Origin: Luteolibacter pohnpeiensis | Lineage (GTDB): Bacteria; Verrucomicrobiota; Verrucomicrobiia; Verrucomicrobiales; Akkermansiaceae | Length of the DNA stretch: 64,000 nucleotides | Assembly: GCF_016595435.1 (NCBI RefSeq) | Contig: NZ_JAENIJ010000004.1 | Location: 62,001-126,000, forward strand | Direction: 5' to 3' | Part shown: positions 9,907-17,959 of the stretch, one piece after another | How the letters are laid out: each line of letters begins with the position of its first letter | How positions within the stretch are numbered: the stretch's first letter is position 1 | The notes under the pieces: generated by a model | What the model saw: only the letters and a program-made list of their open reading frames with translations | Told to the model about the DNA's origin: nothing | Database searches by the model: none | Position numbers and translations under genes: made by a program

Positions 9907-10053
9907 CGCTGCGCAGAATAAGGAGCAATTCCAACCGGGCAACCTTTGCTTCGATGAAATCAGAAATTTCCGCGACTTAGACGATCGAGATCAATTCGTT
10001 GAAACGAAGTACCACTCTCGAACCGTAAAGTCCTCAAATCGCATATTCTCAAC

Positions 10054-12321
10054 ATGCCGCTTCGACTCTTTTTAACAGCCCTCCTTCTCCCAGTTGCCTG
10101 CGCCCAGGCTCGACAACCACTCGAAATTCGCTTCGACACGCCTCCAACTGGAGATGATTCATCAGTGGCAGACTTTTTCAGCGATGCTGAAAAATCCGTC
10201 TCATCAAAATGGGAATCCCAGGCACAGCCCGTCGGCAATGGCAGGATCGGAGCGATGATTTTTGGCTTACCCTGGAGCGAGTGCATTCAGTTCAATGATG
10301 CCAGCCTATGGACAGGAGACAAGAATCCATCGGGCGACAATGACCGGAATGGCGGCTTCGGGGCCTATCAAAATTTCGGCGAACTCTTCATCCGGCTGGA
10401 TCGCCCGGAAAAAGCAGAAACCACCAACTACTCACGCACGCTAAACCTCCGCACCGGCATCCACACCACGTCCTGGACGTGTGATGGCATCACTTACCAG
10501 CGCGAGGTTTTCGCGAGTCACCCTGACCAGATCATCGCCATCAAAATCAGTGCGACAGGAGACCGGGAAATTTCCGGCGCCGTATCGATCAAGGATGCCC
10601 ACGACCAACTTCCAACTGCCACGGGAAACACCGTATCATTCAGTGGGGAGCTCACCAATCACCTTCGTTATTCCGCCTCCGCAAGGGTTCTATCAGATAC
10701 CGACAAGCCGAGCGCAGAAGGAAATGAAGTTCACTTCAAAGGACACGAAATCCTTATCCTGCTTGGAGCAGCAACCGATTACGCGCTTGATCCGGCAAAG
10801 GAATTTCGTAGCGGTATCGACCCAACTCAGACGGTCGAGCAACAGTTGACTGCAGCCGAAGGCAAACAGTTAGAATTGCGACAAAGACATTTGGACGATT
10901 TCACTCCGTATATGGACAGGACCGATCTTGATGTTGGACCAGCTCCTGACAAATCGATTGCGGAGCGATTGGCAGATTACCAAAAAGGCGGCGATGATCC
11001 GAATCTTGAGGCTCTGATGTTTCACTATGGCAGGTATCTCCTCGCTTCATGCTCGCGCGATTTCCTCCCAGCCAACCTGCAAGGCCTTTGGAACAATAGT
11101 AATAATCCTGCCTGGGGCAGTGATTATCATACCAATATCAACATTGAGATGAATTACTGGCTGGCGGAGCCTGCAAATCTATCAGATTGCGCCATGCCAT
11201 TGTTCAATTGGACCGAGGCGATGGAACCCGAAACCCGAGCTGCATTTGTGAAAGCGTTTGGTGAGGAAACCCCTGGCTGGACCATGCGCACCTCTGTCAA
11301 CATTTTCGGCGGCAACGGCTGGGAGTGGAATATGCCGTCATCCGCATGGTTGGCTCAGGCGTATTGGGACCACTATGCATTTACCGGTGATCAAGAGTTT
11401 TTGGGGAAACGTGCATGGCCACTCTTCGCCGATGTCTCCGCACTTTGGCTAAGCCATTTGATCGAGAAAGACGGCAAACTGCTCGCGCCAAACGGTTGGT
11501 CCCCCGAGCACGGCCCGCGGGAGGATGGTGTTGCTCACGATCAGCAAATGATCTGGGACTTATTTGATAATACTTTGGCCGCAGCAAAGATACTCGGAAA
11601 AAATGATGAGTTCGTCGCGAAGATTGCGTCCGCCAAGGACAAGCTTCTCGGTCCACAAATCGGCTCCTGGGGCCAACTGATGGAATGGACGACGGAACGC
11701 CCGGAGCTCGAAAAATCCGGCCACCGCCACACCTCCCATCTGTTCGCCGTTTACCCAGGACATCAGATTTCACAAACCATGACGCCTGATTTTGCAAAGG
11801 CTGCGGCCATATCTCTGGAAGCACGCGGAACCTCGGGTGATTCCCGTAGATCATGGACCTGGCCATGGCGACTCGCCCTTTGGGCTCGGCTCCATCAGCC
11901 ACAAAAGTCTGCGGAAATGATGCGCGGCCTTTTGACCTACAATACCATGCCAAACCTTTTCACCACCCACCCTCCTTTCCAAATTGATGGCAATCTCGGT
12001 ATCACCGCTGGCATCTGTGAAACCTTAGTTCAGTCCCAGGCTGGTGAAATTTCGATCCTGCCATCTCTTCTTCCCGAATGGAAAACTGGCAGCTTCAAAG
12101 GCCTGAAAGCACGCGGAGGATTCGAAGTAGGAGCCGCGTGGGAGAACGGAATACTCACCTCGGCCACGATGACTTCCTTACTCGGAAAACCTGCGAAGCT
12201 GCGGATTCATGGCGATCCAAAATCCATCACCGTAAACGGAGAACAAACCCTCCCAGCGGATCAAGACGGCACCTTCCTACTACCAACGGAAAAAGGCAAA
12301 AGCTACCATCTCACCTTCTAA
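10054..12321 (+). CDS. GH95 alpha-L-fucosidase
   Basis: A 755-residue exported glycoside hydrolase of family 95, which releases alpha-linked L-fucose (some members act on L-galactose) by inversion. The signal peptide is about residues 1-19 (ALLLPVACAQA). The N-terminal beta domain holds the family signature PVGNGRIGAMIFG followed by NDASLWTGD. In the (alpha/alpha)6 domain, NINIEMNYW supplies the Asn pair (N361, N363), WSPEHGPRE the general acid Glu (E485) and FQIDGNLG the Asp (D645). These match N421/N423/E566/D766 of the Bifidobacterium enzyme AfcA. A C-terminal beta domain follows. All key residues are present, so it should be active. Its stop overlaps the convergent gene's stop by 4 bp. 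Confidence 0.93.
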   Translation: MPLRLFLTALLLPVACAQARQPLEIRFDTPPTGDDSSVADFFSDAEKSVSSKWESQAQPVGNGRIGAMIFGLPWSECIQFNDASLWTGDKNPSGDNDRNGGFGAYQNFGELFIRLDRPEKAETTNYSRTLNLRTGIHTTSWTCDGITYQREVFASHPDQIIAIKISATGDREISGAVSIKDAHDQLPTATGNTVSFSGELTNHLRYSASARVLSDTDKPSAEGNEVHFKGHEILILLGAATDYALDPAKEFRSGIDPTQTVEQQLTAAEGKQLELRQRHLDDFTPYMDRTDLDVGPAPDKSIAERLADYQKGGDDPNLEALMFHYGRYLLASCSRDFLPANLQGLWNNSNNPAWGSDYHTNINIEMNYWLAEPANLSDCAMPLFNWTEAMEPETRAAFVKAFGEETPGWTMRTSVNIFGGNGWEWNMPSSAWLAQAYWDHYAFTGDQEFLGKRAWPLFADVSALWLSHLIEKDGKLLAPNGWSPEHGPREDGVAHDQQMIWDLFDNTLAAAKILGKNDEFVAKIASAKDKLLGPQIGSWGQLMEWTTERPELEKSGHRHTSHLFAVYPGHQISQTMTPDFAKAAAISLEARGTSGDSRRSWTWPWRLALWARLHQPQKSAEMMRGLLTYNTMPNLFTTHPPFQIDGNLGITAGICETLVQSQAGEISILPSLLPEWKTGSFKGLKARGGFEVGAAWENGILTSATMTSLLGKPAKLRIHGDPKSITVNGEQTLPADQDGTFLLPTEKGKSYHLTF

Positions 12322-13040
12322 CAAACCGGAGTTCCAAGTGCTGCATGGGATTTGAAAATGCCCGCAATGAATCGGGCAACCGCCTGTGCAGCACCCGCAT
12401 CGAAATCACACTCCGGCAGATGCAATTGCAGTGACCAACGATGGCCCGCTGCCACACGCCTGAGATACACATGCGACGGCGCACCACTCACACCGCCAGT
12501 TTGGTCGATTCGATATTTCGAACGAAGCTCGGTAATTGCACGCAATAAACGCGGCGTCGCTTCGCCTTCGATCCAGATTTTCGAACCGGGCGAGCTATGA
12601 ATTTCTAACAATCCATCACAGGCGAGACCGGAAAAGCCGTTAACCACATGTCGGGAAGCTGCCGTATCGAGCTCTTCAGAATCTTCGACTTCATGCTCGA
12701 AGGCTACAGGGTCCCCGACCGGTAGTATTTTCACCATCGCACCGCCAACCAAAGCGGGATCCTCATCCAGCAGTCCAAGGAGCTGGATGGCAACTTCACT
12801 TGGCCCTGGGATGCCCACTCGATTCAATCCGATAATACCGAAGGTCTTTCCCGCATCAGGTGATGCCAGACCCGACATATGAGAAAAAATCGGGCAGCCA
12901 AATTTTCGTCCCAGATGGTAAACGGGAAAATCGATTCTAGCCGTCAGACGATCTGTGGACAAAGCACAGCGCTGCAAGGGAGCACGCAAGAAGTCGCTCA
13001 AGCGGCAATAATCCTCAGAATCCAATCGTTTCGGCATCAT
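12318..13040 (-). CDS. Uncharacterised protein, possibly a degenerate M14-like fold
   Basis: A 240-residue protein that I do not recognise with confidence. There is no signal peptide and no membrane helix. The layout 'GIIGLNRVGIPGPSEVAIQL ... LVGGAMVKILPVGDP ... DGLLEIHSS' recalls the order of strands in M14 zinc carboxypeptidases and succinylglutamate-desuccinylase relatives. The usual zinc motif HGdE is not there (GIPGPSE stands in its place), so if related it would be catalytically dead; this is weak inference. ATG at 13040 (MMPKRLDSEDY) was chosen because AGGA lies just upstream and because longer starts would run through the 22-bp palindrome at 13045-13066. It is transcribed divergently from the Rrf2 gene at 13179, so it is probably part of the same sulfur regulon. 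Confidence 0.55.
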   Translation of the reverse strand: MMPKRLDSEDYCRLSDFLRAPLQRCALSTDRLTARIDFPVYHLGRKFGCPIFSHMSGLASPDAGKTFGIIGLNRVGIPGPSEVAIQLLGLLDEDPALVGGAMVKILPVGDPVAFEHEVEDSEELDTAASRHVVNGFSGLACDGLLEIHSSPGSKIWIEGEATPRLLRAITELRSKYRIDQTGGVSGAPSHVYLRRVAAGHRWSLQLHLPECDFDAGAAQAVARFIAGIFKSHAALGTPVC

Positions 13041-13044
13041 TTTA

Positions 13045-13066
13045 ATTCCTACTTCCATGTAGGAAT
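13045..13066. promoter_or_regulatory. Perfect 8-bp inverted repeat, candidate operator
   Basis: ATTCCTAC at 13045-13052 and GTAGGAAT at 13059-13066 are perfect inverted arms with a 6-nt spacer (22 bp in all, dyad-symmetric and A/T-rich at the ends, a suitable size for an Rrf2 dimer). It lies 5 bp upstream of the ATG of the minus-strand gene starting at 13040 and about 112 bp before the Rrf2 gene at 13179. Its position at the 5' end of the minus-strand transcript suggests repression of that gene. That the neighbouring Rrf2 protein binds it is inference. The reverse-strand arm also supplies the AGGA ribosome-binding site. Confidence 0.5.
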
Positions 13067-13178
13067 ATTCGACACACGCGCTCACCGCAAGCAATAACCT
13101 CCATCATCTACGATTCTTGCCGGAAAATAATTCTTGTATTCGGCGCTCTTTCTCCTACTTCTTTGTCTAGTTTTACGA

Positions 13179-13769
13179 ATGAACCTTTCAAAGAAATCCG
13201 AATACGCCTTACGAGCTACGATCAATCTTGGCATCGCAGCCGAGGTTGGGCGTGGCACTGTTTCAGGCGCGGAATTGGCGGAGGCGAACCGTCTTCCCTT
13301 AAAATTCGTGGAACGCATTCTCCAGGAGCTGCGTGACGCGGGCATCGTTGAAACCATGCGCGGCAAGTTCGGCGGCTACGCTTTGGCAAAGCCCGCCGAT
13401 CAAATCGGCGTCGGGGAATTGGTCCGATTGATGGACGGTCGACTTGCCCCACTTTGTTGTGCGAGTGAGAACGCCTATCAGCCATGCACTTGCCCGGATG
13501 AAGATCACTGTGGGCTACGCATGGTCATGATCGATGTGCGCAATGCGATCGCCAACATTCTGGATCGGTATTCGATTGCTCAAGTCGTCGAGGTGACGCT
13601 GAGAAAAATGCGTCGCGATGGCATTGTTCCACCTTTTGCTCCAGCCAATAATTCCAGTGAGAAACCCGATTCTCCAAAACGTCGGGCCGATCCCGCTGAC
13701 GGCTTTTTGGCGGGCCTCTCGCAATTAGCAACTTCAAATCCGAACCAAGATGACATCGACAAACTCTGA
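13179..13769 (+). CDS. Rrf2-family transcriptional regulator (cysteine-rich)
   Basis: A 196-residue DNA-binding regulator. ATG at 13179 gives the family N-terminus MNLSKKSEYALRATINLG; longer in-frame starts add only a hydrophobic non-homologous stretch. The winged helix spans about residues 5-80 with recognition-helix region LPLKFVERILQEL and wing RGKFGGYALAKP. A Cys cluster LCCASENAYQPCTCPDEDHC follows at about residues 89-110; such clusters in Rrf2 proteins often hold an Fe-S centre, so redox or sulfur sensing is plausible. The C-terminal tail (about 150-196) is Pro/Ser-rich and looks disordered. Its stop overlaps the start of the DUF2292 gene by 20 bp, and the sulfate transport genes follow on the same strand, so control of sulfate uptake is the natural inference. 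Confidence 0.88.
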   Translation: MNLSKKSEYALRATINLGIAAEVGRGTVSGAELAEANRLPLKFVERILQELRDAGIVETMRGKFGGYALAKPADQIGVGELVRLMDGRLAPLCCASENAYQPCTCPDEDHCGLRMVMIDVRNAIANILDRYSIAQVVEVTLRKMRRDGIVPPFAPANNSSEKPDSPKRRADPADGFLAGLSQLATSNPNQDDIDKL

Positions 13770-13953
13770 TACTCCCCGCCCGGATCGCATCCAGGCGGAA
13801 TGGTTAGAGGTAGTTTGCACCAAGGTTGCGAATCTACGCTTTGGCTCTGTTCAAATCACGGTCCACGATGGACGAGTGACTCAAATCGAAAGCATCGAAA
13901 AAACCCGCTTTGTGGCAGATCGCGAAGAAGCCCCATCAAAACCGCGTTCCTAA
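13750..13953 (+). CDS. DUF2292/YezD-family small protein
   Basis: A 67-residue protein. The core 'VANLRFGSVQITVHDGRVTQ' followed by IESIEKTRF matches the DUF2292 (YezD) pattern: an amphipathic helix, a two-stranded hairpin with GSVxIxVxDGxVxQI, then EKxR. Family members are often found beside sulfate-assimilation genes (from memory); the biochemical role is unknown. The start lies 20 bp inside the Rrf2 gene, so the two are translationally linked. Downstream, 192 bp separate it from the porin start, holding the leader/terminator element. The N- and C-terminal tails of about 20 and 12 residues look flexible. Confidence 0.8.
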   Translation: MTSTNSDTPRPDRIQAEWLEVVCTKVANLRFGSVQITVHDGRVTQIESIEKTRFVADREEAPSKPRS

Positions 13954-14005
13954 CAATCTCATTTAACAACATCACATAGGCTAGGTCCTACCTGCGCCGC
14001 CCTGA

Positions 14006-14117
14006 CTGTTAGCAAGACCGACCGGACAACCGGAGGAAATCAACAGGAGATGTAGAGACACGCCACGTGACTCTAACAGCTCTTCGATTTTCCCCGCTGT
14101 CTGGTCGGTCTTTTTTT
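14006..14117 (+). promoter_or_regulatory. Structured leader with intrinsic terminator (candidate attenuator) before the sulfate porin
   Basis: GACCGACCGGAC (14016-14027) pairs with GTCTGGTCGGTC (14099-14110), 12 bp with one G-U, and is followed directly by seven T (14111-14117). Inside, GGAGGAAATC (14032-14041) can pair with GATTTTCCCC (14086-14095) with one mismatch and one G-U. A third hairpin spans 14051-14079 around loop CCA. Upstream CTGTTAG (14006-14012) is perfectly complementary to CTAACAG (14073-14079). That pairing would either form a pseudoknot with the terminator stem or compete with the inner hairpin. Only 28 nt separate the T-run from the porin ATG at 14146, so porin mRNA very probably starts upstream and reads through this element. 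I recognise no known riboswitch consensus. It could instead simply terminate the Rrf2-DUF2292 transcript. Confidence 0.65.
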
Positions 14118-14145
14118 GCCCCCGAATCTAATTCTATCAGAAATC

Positions 14146-15309
14146 ATGACATCCATTTCTCCTACCAAAGCAACACCTCATCTTGCTCTCGCCTTGGGAG
14201 CCATTCTACTGACGCCGGATCTGACACTGGCGGATGAATCTTCTTTTGACGACTTATGGAAACTCGCAACTCTCTATCAGAATCCCAATAACCCGTATCT
14301 GGAACAATTCAAGTTACGTGGCCGCTACCAGGGGCAATACACGCACGTAGACTCGGACCGGGGTGAGTCATCAGACTGGGAAGACAGACGTTCCAGATTT
14401 GGCTTCGACGCCTTGATGTTGGAGCGAAAAATCGAATTACGTTTGGACTTCCAAAGCAATGACGGCTTCCAGGATTTCTACGATGGTTTGGTAGACGCCT
14501 ATATCCGCTACAAGCCAAATGGATCGACTGCAATCACCCTTGGAAAAACCAAACCACTCATCGGTCAATATGACTGGCTTGAGTCGACTAACACGCAGCC
14601 AACCTTTGAGCGTTCTCAAATTTTCAACCAGCTCAACATCAATCGAGCCACAGCTTTTACGATCGAAGGCTCGGCTCAACCATTCACATGGCGTTCAGGA
14701 ATCTATTCAAACTCAACCCCGGCTACCACGGGTGGCACAGGTTCATGGGGAGACGGGGAATTCGGCAACCTCGATGGAGGGTATTCTTACTCATTCGGGA
14801 TCGGATACGATTTCAAGGAACAACTCGGAACCGAAAAAGCCGATGCTCGCTTGGATTGGCTACACAGCGAACGCAGAGAAGGTGATCGGGTACTTGGAAG
14901 ATATGATGATATTATCGCGTCAACCTTCTGGATTAAACAGGGATCCGTAGCGGTCGTATTTGAAGACTATTACGCCACAGGCGGGAATGATGAAGACAGT
15001 GACGTTTTTGGATTTTTCATCCAAACCATGTATGATTTTGTTCCTGACAAATTTCAGCTTGTAGGTCGCTATTCGTTTTCAGCGAGCCGTGGTCCGAACG
15101 GAATTCGTCCTCAAGGCAGATATGAAAGCACGGCTGAAGCCATGCGCGGCGATACCTATCAGTCGGTTTACCTGGGCGGCCAGTATTTCATCCACGGCGA
15201 TAAGTTAAAACTCCTTATCGGTGCCGAATATGCAGCTCTCGGCCAAAATAGCCACTCCGATCGCTACAACGGATTCGATCTCCTTGGCGGTCTTCGCTTT
15301 TCATTTTAA
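14146..15309 (+). CDS. OprO/OprP-like outer-membrane porin of the sulfate operon
   Basis: A 387-residue outer-membrane beta-barrel protein. ATG at 14146 ([18 protein letters not shown]) gives a signal peptide cut near ADESS; the TTG at 14116 lies in the terminator T-run and was rejected. The body is made of alternating amphipathic strands ([56 protein letters not shown]) and ends in GGLRFSF, with the terminal Phe required for barrel insertion. The strand pattern and the LGKxKP element resemble the phosphate-selective porin O/P family. Because a sulfate-binding lipoprotein follows 28 bp later, the likely cargo is sulfate or another oxyanion (inference). It is the first structural gene after the candidate attenuator. 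Confidence 0.8.
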   Translation: MTSISPTKATPHLALALGAILLTPDLTLADESSFDDLWKLATLYQNPNNPYLEQFKLRGRYQGQYTHVDSDRGESSDWEDRRSRFGFDALMLERKIELRLDFQSNDGFQDFYDGLVDAYIRYKPNGSTAITLGKTKPLIGQYDWLESTNTQPTFERSQIFNQLNINRATAFTIEGSAQPFTWRSGIYSNSTPATTGGTGSWGDGEFGNLDGGYSYSFGIGYDFKEQLGTEKADARLDWLHSERREGDRVLGRYDDIIASTFWIKQGSVAVVFEDYYATGGNDEDSDVFGFFIQTMYDFVPDKFQLVGRYSFSASRGPNGIRPQGRYESTAEAMRGDTYQSVYLGGQYFIHGDKLKLLIGAEYAALGQNSHSDRYNGFDLLGGLRFSF

Positions 15310-15337
15310 ATCCATCAAAATCCATATTCATGCAATT

Positions 15338-16351
15338 ATGAAACCACATCAAATCATCATTACGCTCCTATCACTTTCCATACTCATCACGTCTTGCGGA
15401 AAAAGCAAACAGAGTGGTAAAACCATCAAAATCCTGAATGTTTCCTACGATCCAACCCGTGAATTTTATGTAGAGATTAACGCCGCATTCCAGAAAAAGT
15501 GGGATGCCGAACATGGGAAACATCTCGAAATCGAGCAATCTCATGGAGGCTCAGGGAAGCAGTCACGATCGGTGATTGATGGATTGGAAGCAGACGTGGT
15601 CACCCTGGCGCTTGCTGGAGATATTGACGCAATTCACCAGCAAACCAACCGTTTACCGGAAAACTGGCAGACAAGACTGCCTTACAACAGTTCCCCCTAT
15701 ACCTCGACTATCGTTTTCGTGGTTCGGAAAGGTAATCCAAAGGCGATCAAGGACTGGAGTGATCTAACAACAAAGGGACTTCAGGTAATCACCCCCAACC
15801 CAAAAACATCTGGAGGCGCTCGCTGGAACTATCTCGCGGCGTGGACATGGGCGGCAAGAAATTATGCCGGTGATCAAACTCGAATACTCGATTACATGAA
15901 CCGATTGTTCAAAAATGTTCCTGTTCTGGATACTGGCGCAAGAGGTTCGACTACGACATTCGCACAACGCGGCATTGGTGATGTCTTACTCTCCTGGGAG
16001 AACGAAGCATATTTGATTGAGAAAGAATTCCCCGGGCAAACACAAATCGTTTACCCGTCCATCAGCATCCTTGCGGAACCCCCTGTGGCGCTCGTTGATA
16101 AAAACGCAGAGAAACATGGAACACGCGAAGTTGCAGAAGCTTATTTGAAATTTCTCTACACCGACGAAGCCCAAGATCTCGCAGGAAAGCATTTCTACCG
16201 CCCTCGCAACGAAGAAATCGGCAAACGTTATCTCACGACATTACCTAGTATTCCGCTCGTAACAATCGACGAAGAATTTGGCGGATGGAAGAAAGCACAG
16301 AAAATTCATTTCGACGACGGCGGCACTTTCGATCGCATCTATCAACCTTAA
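15338..16351 (+). CDS. sbp: Sulfate/thiosulfate-binding lipoprotein
   Basis: A 337-residue substrate-binding protein for the sulfate ABC importer. ATG at 15338 ([15 protein letters not shown]) precedes a lipobox ILITSC with Cys at about residue 20, so it is membrane-tethered. The enterobacterial Sbp and CysP are soluble periplasmic proteins. Conserved Sbp segments are present: [83 protein letters not shown] and, near the C-terminus, IDEEFGGW. The sulfate-contacting Ser/Gly-rich loop SHGGSGKQ is intact. It follows the porin by 28 bp and precedes the DNA-binding/EIIA gene by 15 bp. Confidence 0.95.
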   Translation: MKPHQIIITLLSLSILITSCGKSKQSGKTIKILNVSYDPTREFYVEINAAFQKKWDAEHGKHLEIEQSHGGSGKQSRSVIDGLEADVVTLALAGDIDAIHQQTNRLPENWQTRLPYNSSPYTSTIVFVVRKGNPKAIKDWSDLTTKGLQVITPNPKTSGGARWNYLAAWTWAARNYAGDQTRILDYMNRLFKNVPVLDTGARGSTTTFAQRGIGDVLLSWENEAYLIEKEFPGQTQIVYPSISILAEPPVALVDKNAEKHGTREVAEAYLKFLYTDEAQDLAGKHFYRPRNEEIGKRYLTTLPSIPLVTIDEEFGGWKKAQKIHFDDGGTFDRIYQP

Positions 16352-16366
16352 TGCATCTCCATCATC

Positions 16367-17131
16367 ATGAAACTCGATAGTATCCCAGAATTCTTAAAAT
16401 CCGAATATTTAACCATTGGCCTACTCGCGGCAAACTTAGGCTGGTCCGTACGGTTCATTGAAGGACTGGTTCGTGGAGAGCGTTTACCCGGGCTCGAAAT
16501 CAACGGCGCATGGCACTTCAGACGTGACGACGTCATCGATTGGTTGGAGCAGAAAATTCAGACACTCGATGCAAATCGCGTCATCCAATTGGAACGGAGA
16601 ATCGAATCCTCTCTGGCTTCCGAAGGAATATATCAAAGTCCGCTAACCCTTGACCGGATCGCGTCAAGGCTCCCTGATGAAGGCATTGAACTGGATGCAC
16701 CGATCCATACCAAAAATGAAGTTATCCATGCATTGACAGGACTGGCAGAGAGAACTGGATTGTTGTTTGATCGCGACTATCTACTAGCCGCACTTCTGGA
16801 TCGTGAAAGTCTATGCTCTACCGCGATGCCTGGTGGAGTCGCCCTTTGCCATCCGAGACGTCCCATCCCCACCGCCATCAGCACCCAGTTCATGTGTTTC
16901 TTACGAACGGCAAACCCTGTTCCGTTCGGTTCTGATGATGAGCTTACTGATGGCACAACCATCTTCTTTTTACTCTGCGCACCAGATGATCGCTCGCATC
17001 TTTATGGACTGGCGAGAATCGCCCGCATGCTCCATCACGGTATCCTCAGTGATCTGCGATCCGCAAAGAACAAGGAAGAACTGAAAGCAGTGATCGCCCA
17101 AACAGAGAATGAAATTCATATCTCACCTTGA
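16367..17131 (+). CDS. HTH (excisionase-like) + PTS EIIA-Ntr fusion protein inside the sulfate operon
   Basis: A 254-residue two-domain protein. Residues about 14-64 ([20 protein letters not shown], then [15 protein letters not shown]) are a MerR/excisionase-type helix-turn-helix of the HTH_17 kind. Residues about 93-250 resemble the PtsN/EIIA-Ntr (PTS_EIIA type 2) fold: [17 protein letters not shown], a '[17 protein letters not shown]' site with His162 at the place of the phospho-accepting His of PtsN, then a [12 protein letters not shown] strand and [12 protein letters not shown] helix, all in family order. It lies 15 bp after sbp and 5 bp before cysT, so it is almost certainly co-transcribed with the transporter. 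The role is inferred: it could respond to phospho-HPr/NPr and regulate or gate sulfate uptake. No EI or HPr gene is in the window. Confidence 0.82.
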   Translation: MKLDSIPEFLKSEYLTIGLLAANLGWSVRFIEGLVRGERLPGLEINGAWHFRRDDVIDWLEQKIQTLDANRVIQLERRIESSLASEGIYQSPLTLDRIASRLPDEGIELDAPIHTKNEVIHALTGLAERTGLLFDRDYLLAALLDRESLCSTAMPGGVALCHPRRPIPTAISTQFMCFLRTANPVPFGSDDELTDGTTIFFLLCAPDDRSHLYGLARIARMLHHGILSDLRSAKNKEELKAVIAQTENEIHISP

Positions 17132-17136
17132 TTGAT

Positions 17137-17955
17137 ATGCCAAAACGACGAGTCATACCCGGATTTGGTCTCACATTGGGATTCACGATCAGCTATTTAA
17201 GTCTCATCATCCTGATACCTCTTGCAGCGTTGTTCATCAAGGCAGCGGGGCTCAGCTGGTCCGAATGGATAGAGATTCTGGGCTCTCGAAGAGTCATTGC
17301 AGCGGCGGAACTCACGTTTGGCGCGAGTTTCGCTGCTGCAATCATCAGCACCTTGTTCGGGCTGCTGGTCACCTGGGTTCTGGTTCGCTACCGATTCCCT
17401 GGCCGAAGGCTGTTAGATGCAATGGTCGACCTACCTTTTGCGCTACCAACCGCAGTGGCCGGCATCACTCTAACAACCATCTATGCGCCGAACGGCTGGA
17501 TCGGCGAGTTCCTCGGCCACTGGGGAATCCGATCTTCTTATTCTCCGCTGGGTGTAGTCATCGCGCTAACCTTTATCGGTTTCCCTTTCGTTGTGCGTAC
17601 GTTGCAGCCCGTGATGGATGAGCTCGGCAAAGAAATTGAAGAAGCCGCCGCTACATTAGGCGCGAATCGATGGATCATTTTCTACCGTGTCATCTTGCCA
17701 CTGCTACTGCCTGCTCTCACCACCGGGTTCACATTGGCCTTTGCGCGTGCGATTGGAGAATATGGATCCGTTATTTTCATCTCCGGAAATCTTCCGATGA
17801 AAACCGAGATCCTTCCGCTCTTGATCGTATCTCAACTTGAGCAGCTTAAATACTCTGCGGCTGCGGTGATCGCCAGCAGCATGCTCATCATCTCCTTCCT
17901 CCTTCTTTTTCTCATCAACCTACTTCAACACCAACTCAATTGGCAAAAGCATTAG
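17137..17955 (+). CDS. cysT: Sulfate ABC transporter permease CysT
   Basis: Inner-membrane permease, one half of the sulfate channel. ATG at 17137 ([16 protein letters not shown]) gives 272 residues; a TTG at 17128 overlapping the previous stop would add three. Six transmembrane segments are visible, among them [18 protein letters not shown] and [18 protein letters not shown]. The cytoplasmic EAA loop [20 protein letters not shown] docks the ATPase. The motif [16 protein letters not shown] is typical of CysT/CysW. Spacings of 5 bp upstream and 4 bp downstream place it in a tight operon with the EIIA fusion gene and cysW. Confidence 0.95.
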   Translation: MPKRRVIPGFGLTLGFTISYLSLIILIPLAALFIKAAGLSWSEWIEILGSRRVIAAAELTFGASFAAAIISTLFGLLVTWVLVRYRFPGRRLLDAMVDLPFALPTAVAGITLTTIYAPNGWIGEFLGHWGIRSSYSPLGVVIALTFIGFPFVVRTLQPVMDELGKEIEEAAATLGANRWIIFYRVILPLLLPALTTGFTLAFARAIGEYGSVIFISGNLPMKTEILPLLIVSQLEQLKYSAAAVIASSMLIISFLLLFLINLLQHQLNWQKH

Positions 17956-17959
17956 CTTC

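Noticed and set aside
14006-14117. Leader as a known SAM, SAH or other sulfur riboswitch
   Set aside because: The expected conserved cores of those classes are not recognisable; kept only as an unassigned attenuator candidate.
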